IMG/VR virus record: IMGVR_UViG_3300044984_001322
Coordinates: 1-56,878 of that record
Strand: one strand, 5' to 3'
Source: a virus
DNA: 56,878 nt
Part shown: positions 35,158 through 45,965 of the stretch, in pieces
Numbering within the stretch: the first letter of the stretch is position 1
How the letters are laid out: each line of letters opens with the position of its first letter
Notes under the pieces: generated by a model
The model's database searches: none
Seen by the model: only the letters and a program-made list of their open reading frames with translations
What the model was told of the DNA's origin: nothing
Made by a program: the position numbers and the translations under genes

Positions 35158-38100
35158 ATGCCTGAATATAAGTTTAGTTCTTTCGTAAATTGGGATGGTA
35201 CTCAAAACGAAAGCCAGAACAAAACAAGTACAACGCAGAAGGCAGCACAGCAGAGCCGCCAGCCCGTCGATGAAAATATGGGTGGTTCTGCTATCGAGAC
35301 TTTGCGTGCAAAAGCAAAAAAAGCTGATCAAAACGTCGCCAACATTCAAAGGTCGCGCAAGAACAGCCGCATCTTTGATGCAGTAGAAAGCTTTGGTGAT
35401 TATCTTCCATTTTTTGAAAGCACCACTGAAAGGGTAAAGGCGGATCGCGCTGAGATTGAGACCGACATCCAAGATATCATTCGCTCGCGTGAAGAAATAA
35501 AGCGCAGCGGAGGCTACGGCAAAGGCGGCTATGGCGCTGCTGTAGAGCGTGGTCTTGGCAACCTGCAGTCAATGAAGGGCGGACTTGAGGCCGGTCTTGG
35601 TATTGCAGACGAAGGCAGTATTGGTGATATTCTTCAGGGCCGCGCTCGTGCGCAGGGCGCTGGTGCGCGTAATCAAGCAGAGCAAGAAGCCTACGAAAAG
35701 TTCCAAGCGGCTGATGGAATTATCGGCTCCGCAAAAGAAATCTTCACCAATTTTCGTTTACTGACAAACGTTGCAGTTGAAAGCTTGCCTTCATCTGCTC
35801 CATCTATGGTTGCTGGTGCCGTTGCTGGTGTCGGTGGTTTTGCGGTTGGCGGACCAAAAGGCGCACAGACGGGCGCGAGTATTGGTACTGGACTTGGCAG
35901 CTTTGTTACTGAGTACGGCAACACGATGCTGGAAACGTTTGCTGAGAACGGCGTGGACTTAGATGATCCTAATTCTATTAAGGCTGCACTCGCCGATAAA
36001 GAATTGATGTCAGACGCAAGATGGCGTGGCACTCGTCGTGGTATTGCGGTTGGTGCATTTGATGCAATGTCTGTGGCGCTTGCGGGTAAAATGGGTGGTG
36101 CGCCTGTTGCCAGAACCATCATCGGCGATACTGCAAAGGCAGGGCTCGCACGTAAGGCCACCGGCCTATTGGCGGCTGGCGCGGTAGAAACTGTTGGGCA
36201 AGGAACTCTTGGCGCAGCCGGTGAAGCAGCCGGTCAGTTGGCGGCAGATGGGCGGATCACAAGTCCACAGGACATTGTCGCTGAGTTTGCTGGCGAAATA
36301 CCTTCCGGCGTTGTCGAGTCTATCGGTGGTACAGCGGTACGTCTTGGAGCAGACAGTGCCTCTAGTACTGCGGAGGACGATGAGCTTGCCTCTGCGCTTA
36401 GAGCAAGGGCCGCAGCCAATCCTGTAACGCAAGCCGCTGGTCAAATTGAAGGCCCGAACGTTGGCGAGATGCGTGATCTTGGAAGCGTGCGCGTTGCTGG
36501 TATGACCATGACGCCGACACAGGTTCTTGAGTTTGCGCAGAACAACCAGAGCCAGCCGCGCATTGCCGACATTCTGTCCCAACCCGTTTCAGACGTAACC
36601 AAAGTCGAGCAGGTTGCACGCATCCTAAACGAGCAGGAAGCTGCGCGTGTAGAGCCGGAAGCCGTGAGGCGTATTTCAAGTCTCGTTGGCGGTACTAACC
36701 CCACTAGCCAGAGCCGTCAGTTCATAACAGACGAACTCACTAAGATTGGTGATGAGGTTGTAGCGGCCAGCCCGACATTAAGTGCTATTCGCGATACCAT
36801 TGCCAGCGAAAGGGGCGGCAAGCAATTTGTCGGCACTCTGCGCGGCATCGTAGAGAATTACAGTCCGCCAGCACAACAGGGTGAAACCTTCTTTGCACGG
36901 CCAGAACGTGGCGGCGAAGGCAGCGTTGTTATGACGCCCGACCAGATTGCAGACGAAGCCAAGCGTGAGCGTGATGCGCAGGAAGCATTCCGTCTTGCCG
37001 GTGTCCGCCAGCAACGCTTTGACGAAGCCACAGGAACAGGCGCACAGCGCGAAGACTTGCGTGCCGGAGCACCCGACCCGCAAGCTCAGTTCTTCCTCAA
37101 TCCAGAGGTCTATGGCGAAGCCCTTGGCGGTATCGCTGCTACCATTGTTGGTGCGGAAAACGGCATGGTCCGTATCCAATACGAGTCTCCTACAGAAACT
37201 GGACGTGACGGTCTGCCTGTCACTATCTCTGAGGAAGTTGAGCCTACTGCGATGTTTGACCGCGTCGTTCGTGGCACTGCGCGTATGTCGCAGGAATTAG
37301 CAGGCGATGTCCGCACGCCACGCAGGGGTACTGGCACAAACCTCAACCCACGCAACTCAGTAGATCGCACAAGCACACGCGCACTGGTTCCGACGCAGGA
37401 CGCAGGACTGCCTGCCACAATCTCGCCTACCCGTTTAACGGGCTTTGAAGCAAACACCGACCAGTTGCCGGTGGAAACGCAGAATGCACAAGCAGACCAG
37501 CAAACTCAGCCAAACGTAGAGGGCATACTAGAAGCTCCGCCAGTGACCCCTCAAGCCACGCAAGCAGCGTTGCCTGCTCCAGCGCCACAGCTAGCGTTAC
37601 CTGCTCCTACTCCTACTCCTGCGCCAGTACCGGCTGCAAAGAGAGAGACGCCGCCAGCGCCAAAGGCAGCAGAGCCTGCGGCTACAGAAGAAGATACTGT
37701 AGTTGAGGACGAAGAGGTCGATGTCGACAATGATCCGCGCATGGTTGAGCATAACCAACGGTTTGATGATGCTGTCGAGAGCATACAGGACACTGAGAAC
37801 GCGACAGAGGTTCGTAAGCTTGCCAAGAAGCTGATCAGGGAAGGTGTCGTTGATGAAGATGCCTACGCCGATATAGACGAGAGAATGAAAGATGTCCCCC
37901 TAACAGAGCGTTGGGATGAGGGAATGTCGGCGCTTGAGGACGCAATAGAAGAGCAGAGAGACAACCTTGCCTCTGACATTGAAGAGGAAATCTACAGCGA
38001 AGCAGATGAGAAGGCTTCTGCAAAAGAAGCAGAAAGCACAGATGCGAAGCAGGATGTTCATAACGAACTGACTGATGCTGAGAAGGATGTACTTGCCGAC

Positions 38101-41100
38101 CATTATGGGGAGCCGGAGTACAATGGCGCTGCCAAAACGCGCTTCATTGAAGACTTGGTCACCGCAGTTAACAAAGGTCTGCAGTCGGTAGACAAGAAGA
38201 TCAGGGCCATCGTCAAGCGCATCTCGCTGTTGACCTTGTCTGCCGCTGTTGTCTTCAGCCCAATGTCGCTTACTGGCCCATCCATTCCGCAAGCCAGAGC
38301 GCAAGATATTGCCTACAACGAGACCCTACACCGCGCGGTTCCCGTTGCTGCCCGTGGCAAGATGTCTGTTGGGGCGCAGCGCGTTTACGAAACAATGGCT
38401 CCTGTTGCCACGCAAAACGGCAAGTCATTCTTCATTGCCGATAAGCCCAATGGCATGATCCACGCATTTGCTGCCAATGGTTCCTACATGGCGTCCGCGC
38501 CAAGCCTTTATGGTAAGGCGGCTGGCGATGTGCTGACCGAAGGCCGCAATGAAGCTAATAGTACAGAAGATGTAACCGACAGCGGAAAGGTAACCCCCGC
38601 TGGTACATTCAAGCTAGAGGCTGGCAAAAGCTCCTACACTGGAGGGTATGTTCTATACCTAGTAGACCCCAAGACAGGTGTCGGCGTTGGCGCAAACAAA
38701 GCGGGTGGCGGCGCAATCGTTGCTGTCCATTCTGTATACAACGGAACCACTAGCGAAAACCGTGAAGGCCGTCTCGACACAAATGCGGCCAATGACAATA
38801 AGATCAGCTTCGGCTGCATAAACACTGCCGAAGAGTTCTTCGTAGATAACGTGCGTCCAAACATTGAATCGTTCGATGGCGGCATGGTCTTTGTTATGCC
38901 TGACGATGTCAGCCAGACCGGCAAGTTATTTTCATCCAAGCAGCCGAAGGGTTCGCCAGCAAGCCCGTCAGCGCCAAGCCAGCCTGCCCTTCCGACTGAG
39001 GATGCTGCACGTCCAACGCGCAAAGAACCAGAGCGCCGTGTCGGTGACCAGAAGGACGGCAAGCCAGAAGAAGGAACTACGCAAGAGACCCGATATTCGG
39101 GCCGCACTAATCCAGCCGCAGAAAACGAAACTGTGGCAGACACAGCACTTTCCGACATTGATTATGACGCCGTCATCAATGAGCGGCTGGACAAGATCGC
39201 TGCGCGTGGTGGGCAGGGACGCATTGTTGCCGCTCGCCTTCGCAGCCTATTAAAGCAGAACAACTACGACGCACGTCAACTGTACTATGCTTTCCAGATG
39301 GGGGACGTGGCCTCTCGTATTCTTCCGCAAAATTCGAAGGTCGACATCCTGTTTGTCCCATCGATGAAGGCGAGCAACGCCAACGCTGCCGCAGCTAGTG
39401 GCATTGATGTTGGCTCAGAAGCGGCTGGCTCATACGATGCATACGAGATCAGCCAGAATGGTTTCCGTGGCCTCATCACGCTTTCGCTGAGTGATAACCT
39501 TTTGGGTGTAGCGCGGGAAAACGCTGCGCATGAGGCTTTCCACGTCATTCAAGACATGCTGAAGGTCTATGACCGCCCTGCATACGATGCACTGCAAAAA
39601 TCATTCCGCGACGGCATGACGATTAAAGACTTTGATCCAAGCATTCTGCGCAAGCTGAAGACCCTAACCACCAACGATGACGGAACGAGTGTATATGACT
39701 CGCTCGTCAATGACTTTGGTGACACACCGCTTTCAAGTCTGGAAGCACAGGCGATTGCCTTTGGTGCGTTCGTCGATGCCAAAGATCGTGGGCAGAGCAT
39801 GAAGGGTCTTAAAGCCAGCTTCATCCGTATCGTTGACGCTGTCAGCGGCATGGTTCGTGGCTTGGGTGCTATTCTTCGCAAGGACGGTGTAGCTACACCA
39901 GCCGCCATCTTTGAAGGTTTCCGCTCTGGTAAGTCGCAGGAAAGCCTCACTGAGGCCGCTCCTCTGGCTGGTGAAACTGGACGTACAGAAGAGCAGTACT
40001 CTGGTCGAAAGGAAAAGCCGCCGTACAGCCCACCCAAAATTGGCAAGCAAAAAATTAAGGTTCCTTTGCGTGGGACTTCAACCATTCCGTTTCTCTATGA
40101 CAACGGAGTGGATGAGGTAGAGCAAATGGGCGAAACCTCAATGGCTCTGAAAGATACCGTCAAAGCTATACAGGACCGCGCTCGCGCAAGCCTTCAAGAA
40201 CGCTTTGGAATTGACCGGATCACTGGTCCGAATGAAGAGACGGATGCTTATTTGTCGCAAGCTATTGCGTCAGAAGCTGAGGCGGCTGTCCTAAAAGAGA
40301 GAGCTACTGGAAACCGATCAGCACTCGATTGGTACACAAGCGCAATTGAAAACGCCATTAACGAAGCATCTTCTATCTACCCAATGCTTGCTGATGACGA
40401 TGCAGCAATGGCGCTTAACAACGCGCTTGGCTTTAGAAATAAGGAAGACGCTCGCGTTCTCTTCACTCTTGCGCTTTCTATTACGTCGCAGAACATGAAG
40501 GTTCGCGACAATGCTAGAGCAACTCTTGAGCAGTTCGATTACTTTTTAGAGAACGGCAAGTTTGATCCTTCGCGCTCATACGGAACAAAAGCCCCATCAA
40601 TCTCTGGAAATCTGCGCCTAGCAAACTACAAGCTGGAAAAAGTTTTTGCCGGAAACCCTGCGGACTTTGGCTCGTTTTTAAACACAGAGTTTACGGTCTC
40701 CCAACTTAACAACATTGCAAAAAACATTGGTGATCGCGAAGGCGTTGCACCATTCAAAATCAGTGGAGAGCAAGCATCTGAGACGGTGTACGGTTCAGCA
40801 ATCTTTGGACCAAAGATCGGGAATGGTTTCTACCAAAACCTAAACCGGAACTTCTCACCGGTAACAATCGACCTTTGGTTCATGCGCTTGTGGGGACGGT
40901 TAACTGGAACGCTTGTTGGCAAAGATGCCGCCATTGCAAAGCAAGCGCAGGGTCTTCGTGACGCCATAGCGGAAGATAACCATCCTACCGCAAAGGTTCC
41001 GGACGGTTATGCTGAAATCATAAACGATGTTACTGATGATGAAATGATTGGCGTAGCCGTTCAGATGGCGGCTGATTGGGAGCGTTCTTATAAGGCGCTG

Positions 41101-44100
41101 CAGAAACAAGGACTGACATCAAAGCAAATTACTAGTCAAAACCTAAAGCCCGAATGGGCCTTTAAGGCAGTCGCTCTTGCGGGTCAGCTAAAGCCTAACG
41201 ATGCACCAACAAGCGGTGGGCAGCGTATATGGATACGTAACGTTGTTAAAAACGCCGTAGGAATACTGGCAAAGAATGGTTATAAAGTTACACCGGCAGA
41301 TTTGCAGGCTCTTGTTTGGTATCCTGAAAAAGACCTTGTCAATCTAGCTAAGGAAGGGAAGCTTGAAGCTAGCCTCAATGTCTCCTATGATACCGCTTTC
41401 AGAGAACTATCTACTCAGAGGAATGAAAATGCCGAGACAACCAACACCAATGCAGGAGACGGAGCTAGCAACCGCTCTGCACGATCTGGAAATGTCGAAG
41501 CTGGGAGTTCCAGAAACGATGAGCAAGCAAACGGCTCTCGTGGTGAGGGAGCTTCTGAAGAAGCAGGGGATAAAGTTCGTCGGACGCTCTCTAGAGAAAC
41601 CCGCCAAAAGCTAATTGACCGTGGGACAATGTACTCCGGACGTGGGGCTGCGGCTGCACGGCGGGCTGAAGAGCAGAACGTTCTGTTTGGAAACCGTATA
41701 GGCGATAACATAAGTGCCACGCCTACGCAGGATTTAGAGCCAGCAGATCGCGCTGTGTACACGCCGGAGCGTACTGAACAAATCATACGCGACATGGCTT
41801 ATTCAATGGACGATAAGAAGTCTAAGGGCTGGATGACGTTTATGTCTCCGGATGAATTTCTTGGGCTTACCCTATCCAAAGCTGGTCGCGACATTCTTGC
41901 GACTATGGACCCAACCAAGACCCGCGCACGCAAGCTTAACATCGAAGATTTGCGGAACGTCAGCCAGCCGCTCTTTCTTTCAATTAAGGAAGCCGCGCCC
42001 ATCAGCAACGTTCAGCGCCAGTTGGGCGTTACGGAACTACCTTGGCAAGTTTTTGGACATGAAGGCCGTCACCGTATGGCTGCATTCAAAGATGCTGGGA
42101 TTACACAAATCCCTGTTGTTCTGATGCGTCAGGACGGAGCAACCCAACTTGAGGAAATAGCAGACATTCCGCTCGCTCCTCAGCGGGGCGGACGCAGCGA
42201 CCAATATAACAGCGGCGACACTAGTATCTATGTAGGTGGGGCTACCCCCATCAGCTATGAGAACGCTGGCCGCATCAGGGAAATGATGGAGGGCGAAGGT
42301 ATTCGCTTCTCTGGTCGGCGCGGTTCGCGGACTTCGGGGCCAGCGTCTCTGCGTCCTGCTCCATCGTTTACGGCAGACAATTATAACTTTGGTGGCTCAG
42401 AACCAACCCGCACTGATGACGTGATCTTCAAGCTGCAGGACAAGTTGATCGACCTTAAGCGCGTGCAGGAAAGCATCACTGCCTCTGGCCGTCAGATCGA
42501 TGACAAGGCCAATGTGTACCGTAACGAAGAGCTATACTATGGCCGCGCTGCAAAGCGGTCAAAGCAGTTCCTAAAGAAAGAACTGGCTCCTCTAATTGAG
42601 GACATGAAGTCTAAGGGCGTCAGCCTCAAGATGATCGATGAGTTTTTGCATGCGCGTCACGCGAAGGAGCGGAATGCTCAGATTGCCAAGATCAACGACC
42701 AAATGCCAGATGGCGGCTCCGGCCTGACCAATGCGCAAGTGGACTCGTATCTCAACGGCCTGCCTAATGCTCGTCGCCGTCAACTTGAGAACCTTGCCAA
42801 TCGCGTAGACGCTATCATCGCCAACACGCAGAAGCTGATGGTTGAGTATGGTCTGGAGACGCAAGAGACCATCGACACTTGGAACAAGACATACCAGAAC
42901 TATGTACCACTGCAGCGCGAAGGCTTTGACGAAGCTGATGGCGCTGAAGGCAGCGGCAATGGCATGTCTGTTCGTGGTAGCTCGTCGCGCCGCGCACTTG
43001 GTTCAAGCCTTAGCGTAGTAGACATCCTTGCCAACGTTGCCATGCAGCGTGAAAGGGTCATCAGCCGTGGCGAGCGCAACCGTATTGGCAACTCGCTGGT
43101 AGCGATGGCGCTTCAGAACCCGAACGACTCCTTCTGGTACGTTATTGATCCAAAGAGTGCCGACGCAGCCGCTGCAAAGCAGAAGTTGATCGACTTTGGT
43201 ATGACGCCGCCAGATGCAGAGAACGTCATGGGATCGCCGACACAGCGGTTCATTGATCCGAACAGTGGTCGCGTAACCTACGCACCAAACTCACTATTCA
43301 TGAACGCACCAAACGTGATGGCAACGCGCATCAATGGCGAAGACAAGTTCGTCATCTTCAATACGCGCAACCCACGCTCTAAGCGTTTGGTTGAGTCGTT
43401 GAAGGCTGTAGGCGCAGCGCAGCTTGGCCCGATAATGAACGGTTTTGGGAAGGTTACTCGTTACCTTGCCTCCATTAACACGCAGTACAACCCCGCCTTC
43501 GGCCTTTACAACTTAATGCGTGACTTGCAGGGTGCTGCACTTAACCTATCCACCACCCCTCTTGCCGGTAAGCAAAAGAGCGTTATTGCAAACGCGCTGC
43601 CTGCAACGATTGGCATGTACCGTGACCTTCGCGCAGAGCGGGGCGGGAAGACTGCTTCTACAAATTGGGCTGCTTTGGCAGAAGAGTTTGAGAATGAAGG
43701 CGGTAAGACCGGATACCGTGATCTATTTACGTCATCGACAGAACGCGCTGATGCAATCGAGAACGAACTGACCGGCGGCAGCAAGCTACGTCAGGTTGCG
43801 ACCAAGACAGGTGGTCCTGTATTAAACTGGCTGTCCGACTTTAACGAGTCCATCGAAAATGGTGTGCGTCTGTCTGCCTATAAAGAAGGTCTCGACATGG
43901 GGCTTTCAAAGGCAGAGGCCGCAAGCGTAGCCAAGAACCTGACCGTCAACTTCAATCGTAAGGGTGCAGTGACGGCGCAGGCTGGGGCGCTCTACGCCTT
44001 CTTCAATGCCGCTGTCCAAGGTACTGCGCGACTTGGTGAGACACTCGCCGGACCAGCCGGTAAGAAGATCGTTATGGGTGGTCTCTTGTTGGGCGTGGCA

Positions 44101-45033
44101 CAAGCCATTGCGCTATCAGCGGCTGGACTTGAAGACGAACCAGAGTGGCTGAAGGACAAGAACTTAATCATCCCGCTTGGCGGCGGTAAGTATGTTGCCT
44201 TCCCAATGCCGCTTGGCTTCCATGCTATCCCATCTATGAGCCGTAGGGCTGTTGAGTTTATGATGAGCGACAAGAGTGTTGGGGTACAAACTGTCGGATT
44301 GCTTGGCATGCTTGCAGACGCCTTCAACCCCATTGGGAATGCTGGCCTATCCGCTCAGACAATAGCCCCAACCTTTGGCGATCCGCTTGTTGCGCTTGGT
44401 GAGAATAGGGACTTTGCTGGCCGCGAAATTTACAGAGAAGACTTCAACAAGCTTGATCCGACATCAGGGCCAAGCCGAAACCGTGAGGGCGTCAGTGCTG
44501 TGGGCGCAGCCATATCCACGGCCATCGACTACATGACCGGAGGAAACGGCTACACCGCTGGTGCAGTCAGTTGGACGGGTGACACATTCGACTACATCAT
44601 CGGTCAGGCAACGGGCGGCGTTGGGCGTCTGGCGCTGAACACCATATCGACAGCAGAGGCAGCGGTAACAGGTGAAGACCTCCCCAACTACAAGATACCT
44701 ATCGTGGGCCGGATGATCGGTGACGCCAATGAGGCAGCGGCTGTATCCAAACGCTTCTACGCAGGTATTACGGAAATGAACGGCCACAAGCGCACAGTTG
44801 AGGGTATGGAGGATAATGGCAAGGACACGACCTCTTACTTCGAGCAGTATCCGGAGGCTGATTTCTACCAAGACGCGCAGAAGTACGAGAGCGACCTCAG
44901 CAAGTTGAACAAGGAGCGCCGCCTACTCAAAGAAGAGGGCGCTCCAAAGTCAGAGATCGATGCCATCACCGAAGAGCGGCAGATGCTGATGAATGAGTTT
45001 AACCAGATCGTGGCAGACTATAAGAGGAAATAA
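35158..45033 (+). CDS. Giant polyvalent virion protein, 3291 aa
   Basis: Takes up 17% of the genome. In order: Gly/Ala hydrophobic segments (about residues 215-255 and 290-365), a Pro-rich linker and acidic stretch (804-850), a hydrophobic segment (1019-1040), then an L,D-transpeptidase (YkuD)-like domain (about 1080-1260; His 1191 in AIVAVHS, Cys 1220 in ISFGCINT). Next come a zincin domain with AHEAFH (HExxH, His 1458), a helical region, a ParB/sulfiredoxin-like segment with FGHEGRHRMAAF (about 2300), and a C-terminal region with NLTVNFNRKG and ALYAFFNAAVQGTARLGE (about 2928-2960), the mark of LPD38-type polyvalent proteins. It probably enters the cell with the DNA and works on the wall and host targets. 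Temperate podoviruses such as Bcep22 also carry giant proteins. Confidence 0.85.
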   Translation: MPEYKFSSFVNWDGTQNESQNKTSTTQKAAQQSRQPVDENMGGSAIETLRAKAKKADQNVANIQRSRKNSRIFDAVESFGDYLPFFESTTERVKADRAEIETDIQDIIRSREEIKRSGGYGKGGYGAAVERGLGNLQSMKGGLEAGLGIADEGSIGDILQGRARAQGAGARNQAEQEAYEKFQAADGIIGSAKEIFTNFRLLTNVAVESLPSSAPSMVAGAVAGVGGFAVGGPKGAQTGASIGTGLGSFVTEYGNTMLETFAENGVDLDDPNSIKAALADKELMSDARWRGTRRGIAVGAFDAMSVALAGKMGGAPVARTIIGDTAKAGLARKATGLLAAGAVETVGQGTLGAAGEAAGQLAADGRITSPQDIVAEFAGEIPSGVVESIGGTAVRLGADSASSTAEDDELASALRARAAANPVTQAAGQIEGPNVGEMRDLGSVRVAGMTMTPTQVLEFAQNNQSQPRIADILSQPVSDVTKVEQVARILNEQEAARVEPEAVRRISSLVGGTNPTSQSRQFITDELTKIGDEVVAASPTLSAIRDTIASERGGKQFVGTLRGIVENYSPPAQQGETFFARPERGGEGSVVMTPDQIADEAKRERDAQEAFRLAGVRQQRFDEATGTGAQREDLRAGAPDPQAQFFLNPEVYGEALGGIAATIVGAENGMVRIQYESPTETGRDGLPVTISEEVEPTAMFDRVVRGTARMSQELAGDVRTPRRGTGTNLNPRNSVDRTSTRALVPTQDAGLPATISPTRLTGFEANTDQLPVETQNAQADQQTQPNVEGILEAPPVTPQATQAALPAPAPQLALPAPTPTPAPVPAAKRETPPAPKAAEPAATEEDTVVEDEEVDVDNDPRMVEHNQRFDDAVESIQDTENATEVRKLAKKLIREGVVDEDAYADIDERMKDVPLTERWDEGMSALEDAIEEQRDNLASDIEEEIYSEADEKASAKEAESTDAKQDVHNELTDAEKDVLADHYGEPEYNGAAKTRFIEDLVTAVNKGLQSVDKKIRAIVKRISLLTLSAAVVFSPMSLTGPSIPQARAQDIAYNETLHRAVPVAARGKMSVGAQRVYETMAPVATQNGKSFFIADKPNGMIHAFAANGSYMASAPSLYGKAAGDVLTEGRNEANSTEDVTDSGKVTPAGTFKLEAGKSSYTGGYVLYLVDPKTGVGVGANKAGGGAIVAVHSVYNGTTSENREGRLDTNAANDNKISFGCINTAEEFFVDNVRPNIESFDGGMVFVMPDDVSQTGKLFSSKQPKGSPASPSAPSQPALPTEDAARPTRKEPERRVGDQKDGKPEEGTTQETRYSGRTNPAAENETVADTALSDIDYDAVINERLDKIAARGGQGRIVAARLRSLLKQNNYDARQLYYAFQMGDVASRILPQNSKVDILFVPSMKASNANAAAASGIDVGSEAAGSYDAYEISQNGFRGLITLSLSDNLLGVARENAAHEAFHVIQDMLKVYDRPAYDALQKSFRDGMTIKDFDPSILRKLKTLTTNDDGTSVYDSLVNDFGDTPLSSLEAQAIAFGAFVDAKDRGQSMKGLKASFIRIVDAVSGMVRGLGAILRKDGVATPAAIFEGFRSGKSQESLTEAAPLAGETGRTEEQYSGRKEKPPYSPPKIGKQKIKVPLRGTSTIPFLYDNGVDEVEQMGETSMALKDTVKAIQDRARASLQERFGIDRITGPNEETDAYLSQAIASEAEAAVLKERATGNRSALDWYTSAIENAINEASSIYPMLADDDAAMALNNALGFRNKEDARVLFTLALSITSQNMKVRDNARATLEQFDYFLENGKFDPSRSYGTKAPSISGNLRLANYKLEKVFAGNPADFGSFLNTEFTVSQLNNIAKNIGDREGVAPFKISGEQASETVYGSAIFGPKIGNGFYQNLNRNFSPVTIDLWFMRLWGRLTGTLVGKDAAIAKQAQGLRDAIAEDNHPTAKVPDGYAEIINDVTDDEMIGVAVQMAADWERSYKALQKQGLTSKQITSQNLKPEWAFKAVALAGQLKPNDAPTSGGQRIWIRNVVKNAVGILAKNGYKVTPADLQALVWYPEKDLVNLAKEGKLEASLNVSYDTAFRELSTQRNENAETTNTNAGDGASNRSARSGNVEAGSSRNDEQANGSRGEGASEEAGDKVRRTLSRETRQKLIDRGTMYSGRGAAAARRAEEQNVLFGNRIGDNISATPTQDLEPADRAVYTPERTEQIIRDMAYSMDDKKSKGWMTFMSPDEFLGLTLSKAGRDILATMDPTKTRARKLNIEDLRNVSQPLFLSIKEAAPISNVQRQLGVTELPWQVFGHEGRHRMAAFKDAGITQIPVVLMRQDGATQLEEIADIPLAPQRGGRSDQYNSGDTSIYVGGATPISYENAGRIREMMEGEGIRFSGRRGSRTSGPASLRPAPSFTADNYNFGGSEPTRTDDVIFKLQDKLIDLKRVQESITASGRQIDDKANVYRNEELYYGRAAKRSKQFLKKELAPLIEDMKSKGVSLKMIDEFLHARHAKERNAQIAKINDQMPDGGSGLTNAQVDSYLNGLPNARRRQLENLANRVDAIIANTQKLMVEYGLETQETIDTWNKTYQNYVPLQREGFDEADGAEGSGNGMSVRGSSSRRALGSSLSVVDILANVAMQRERVISRGERNRIGNSLVAMALQNPNDSFWYVIDPKSADAAAAKQKLIDFGMTPPDAENVMGSPTQRFIDPNSGRVTYAPNSLFMNAPNVMATRINGEDKFVIFNTRNPRSKRLVESLKAVGAAQLGPIMNGFGKVTRYLASINTQYNPAFGLYNLMRDLQGAALNLSTTPLAGKQKSVIANALPATIGMYRDLRAERGGKTASTNWAALAEEFENEGGKTGYRDLFTSSTERADAIENELTGGSKLRQVATKTGGPVLNWLSDFNESIENGVRLSAYKEGLDMGLSKAEAASVAKNLTVNFNRKGAVTAQAGALYAFFNAAVQGTARLGETLAGPAGKKIVMGGLLLGVAQAIALSAAGLEDEPEWLKDKNLIIPLGGGKYVAFPMPLGFHAIPSMSRRAVEFMMSDKSVGVQTVGLLGMLADAFNPIGNAGLSAQTIAPTFGDPLVALGENRDFAGREIYREDFNKLDPTSGPSRNREGVSAVGAAISTAIDYMTGGNGYTAGAVSWTGDTFDYIIGQATGGVGRLALNTISTAEAAVTGEDLPNYKIPIVGRMIGDANEAAAVSKRFYAGITEMNGHKRTVEGMEDNGKDTTSYFEQYPEADFYQDAQKYESDLSKLNKERRLLKEEGAPKSEIDAITEERQMLMNEFNQIVADYKRK
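41429..41614 (+). other. Out-of-frame open reading frame inside the giant gene, 61 aa
   Basis: ATG at 41429 preceded by AGAGGA with 6-base spacing, in another frame of the giant gene where the main frame encodes a low-complexity Asn/Ser/Gly linker. The alternative product (MPRQPTPMQETELATALHD, ending GIKFVGRSLEKPAKS) looks helical and protein-like. It may be an overlapping gene or a trace of the ancestral frame; expression is unproven. Confidence 0.25.
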
Positions 45034-45034
45034 A

Positions 45035-45064
45035 GAAGCCCCCAACCGTAAGGCTGAGGGCTTC
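45035..45064. terminator. Bidirectional terminator between giant gene and integrase 2
   Basis: AGAAGCCC/GGGCTTCT stem with an additional inner GCC/GG pairing. It starts two bases after the giant gene's stop. On the minus strand it is followed by TTATTT. Ends the structural transcript. Confidence 0.75.
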
Positions 45065-45066
45065 TA

Positions 45067-45093
45067 AGATACACGGACTTCCAAAGTGTATCT
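45067..45093. terminator. Second hairpin between convergent genes
   Basis: AGATACAC/GTGTATCT, a perfect 8-bp stem with an 11-base loop, followed on the plus strand by CTTAT, directly before the stop of integrase 2. Terminator, or possibly part of an attachment site for integrase 2. Confidence 0.5.
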
Positions 45094-45094
45094 C

Positions 45095-45952
45095 TTATAG
45101 CGTACCTATATTGTCGGCGACACCGCGCAGATGTTCTGTCGAGAGGTGGGCGTAGCGTTGAACCATCCGGTCATCAGACCAGCCGCCCATTTCTCGTACT
45201 GCGGCTGTGTGTGTACCCTTCTGGATATGCCATGATGCCCACGTATGGCGAAGGTCATGCCAGCGGAAGTTATCGATACCGGCTCTCTTCAGCGCCTCTC
45301 TAAATGCACTCGTCCCGCTGCGGTGTACTGGCTTGCCGCCATATACAAAGACCCACTTCTCGTTGCGGTTCTTGGCGATAGACTTTTTGCTCAGTACTTC
45401 CCAAGCTGTGTCGTTCAGTGGGATCGACAGTGGCAGTCCTGTCTTTGCGCCGCTCTTGTGTTTTGTCGGCGGTATCGTGACCATCCGGTTGATAAGGTCG
45501 ACCTCATCCCACTCCAGTTCGCGCACGTTTGCATCGCGCAGTCCTGTCGAGAGAGCAAAGATCACTTTGTCCTTAAGGTGTGGAGGCAGTTCCGCCAGAA
45601 GGCGCTGTGCTTCTTCCTTCTCAATATAGCGAACGCGCTTGGGTTCCTCCATCCGCTTGATCTTGGGGAAGGTATCGATCCACCCCCATTCATCCCGCGC
45701 CACATTGAGGACGGCACGAAAGACTGTCAGGTATCGATTGACGGTAGATACACCCCTGTCTCTCATCAGCTCTTCGCGCATGTCAGACACCACACCTCTG
45801 GTGATGGCGGTCAGTTGCGTGTCTCCAAGTGTTTTTCCGCCAGCATCTAGGGCGGTCAGAACATCCACATAGTGGCGTTCCTGCTTCACCCATTTGCGGT
45901 GATCTCTACCAGCAAGCCATTTCTGCGACGCATCAGTCCAAGTCTTTTCCAT
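45095..45952 (-). CDS. Tyrosine recombinase 2
   Basis: 285-aa tyrosine recombinase from ATG 45952 (GGAGG four bases upstream; a longer frame would overlap the preceding gene). SAM-like core-binding domain (about residues 1-110) and a full catalytic domain: Arg in STGLRDANVRELEW, RWHDLRHTWASWH (about 230-242), MGGWSDDRMVQRYAHLS with the nucleophilic Tyr (about 267). It lacks the N-terminal arm-binding region of integrase 1. Last gene of the recombination operon; no tRNA fragment is visible next to it. Confidence 0.92.
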   Translation of the reverse strand: MEKTWTDASQKWLAGRDHRKWVKQERHYVDVLTALDAGGKTLGDTQLTAITRGVVSDMREELMRDRGVSTVNRYLTVFRAVLNVARDEWGWIDTFPKIKRMEEPKRVRYIEKEEAQRLLAELPPHLKDKVIFALSTGLRDANVRELEWDEVDLINRMVTIPPTKHKSGAKTGLPLSIPLNDTAWEVLSKKSIAKNRNEKWVFVYGGKPVHRSGTSAFREALKRAGIDNFRWHDLRHTWASWHIQKGTHTAAVREMGGWSDDRMVQRYAHLSTEHLRGVADNIGTL

Positions 45953-45965
45953 AAAGCCTCCATTC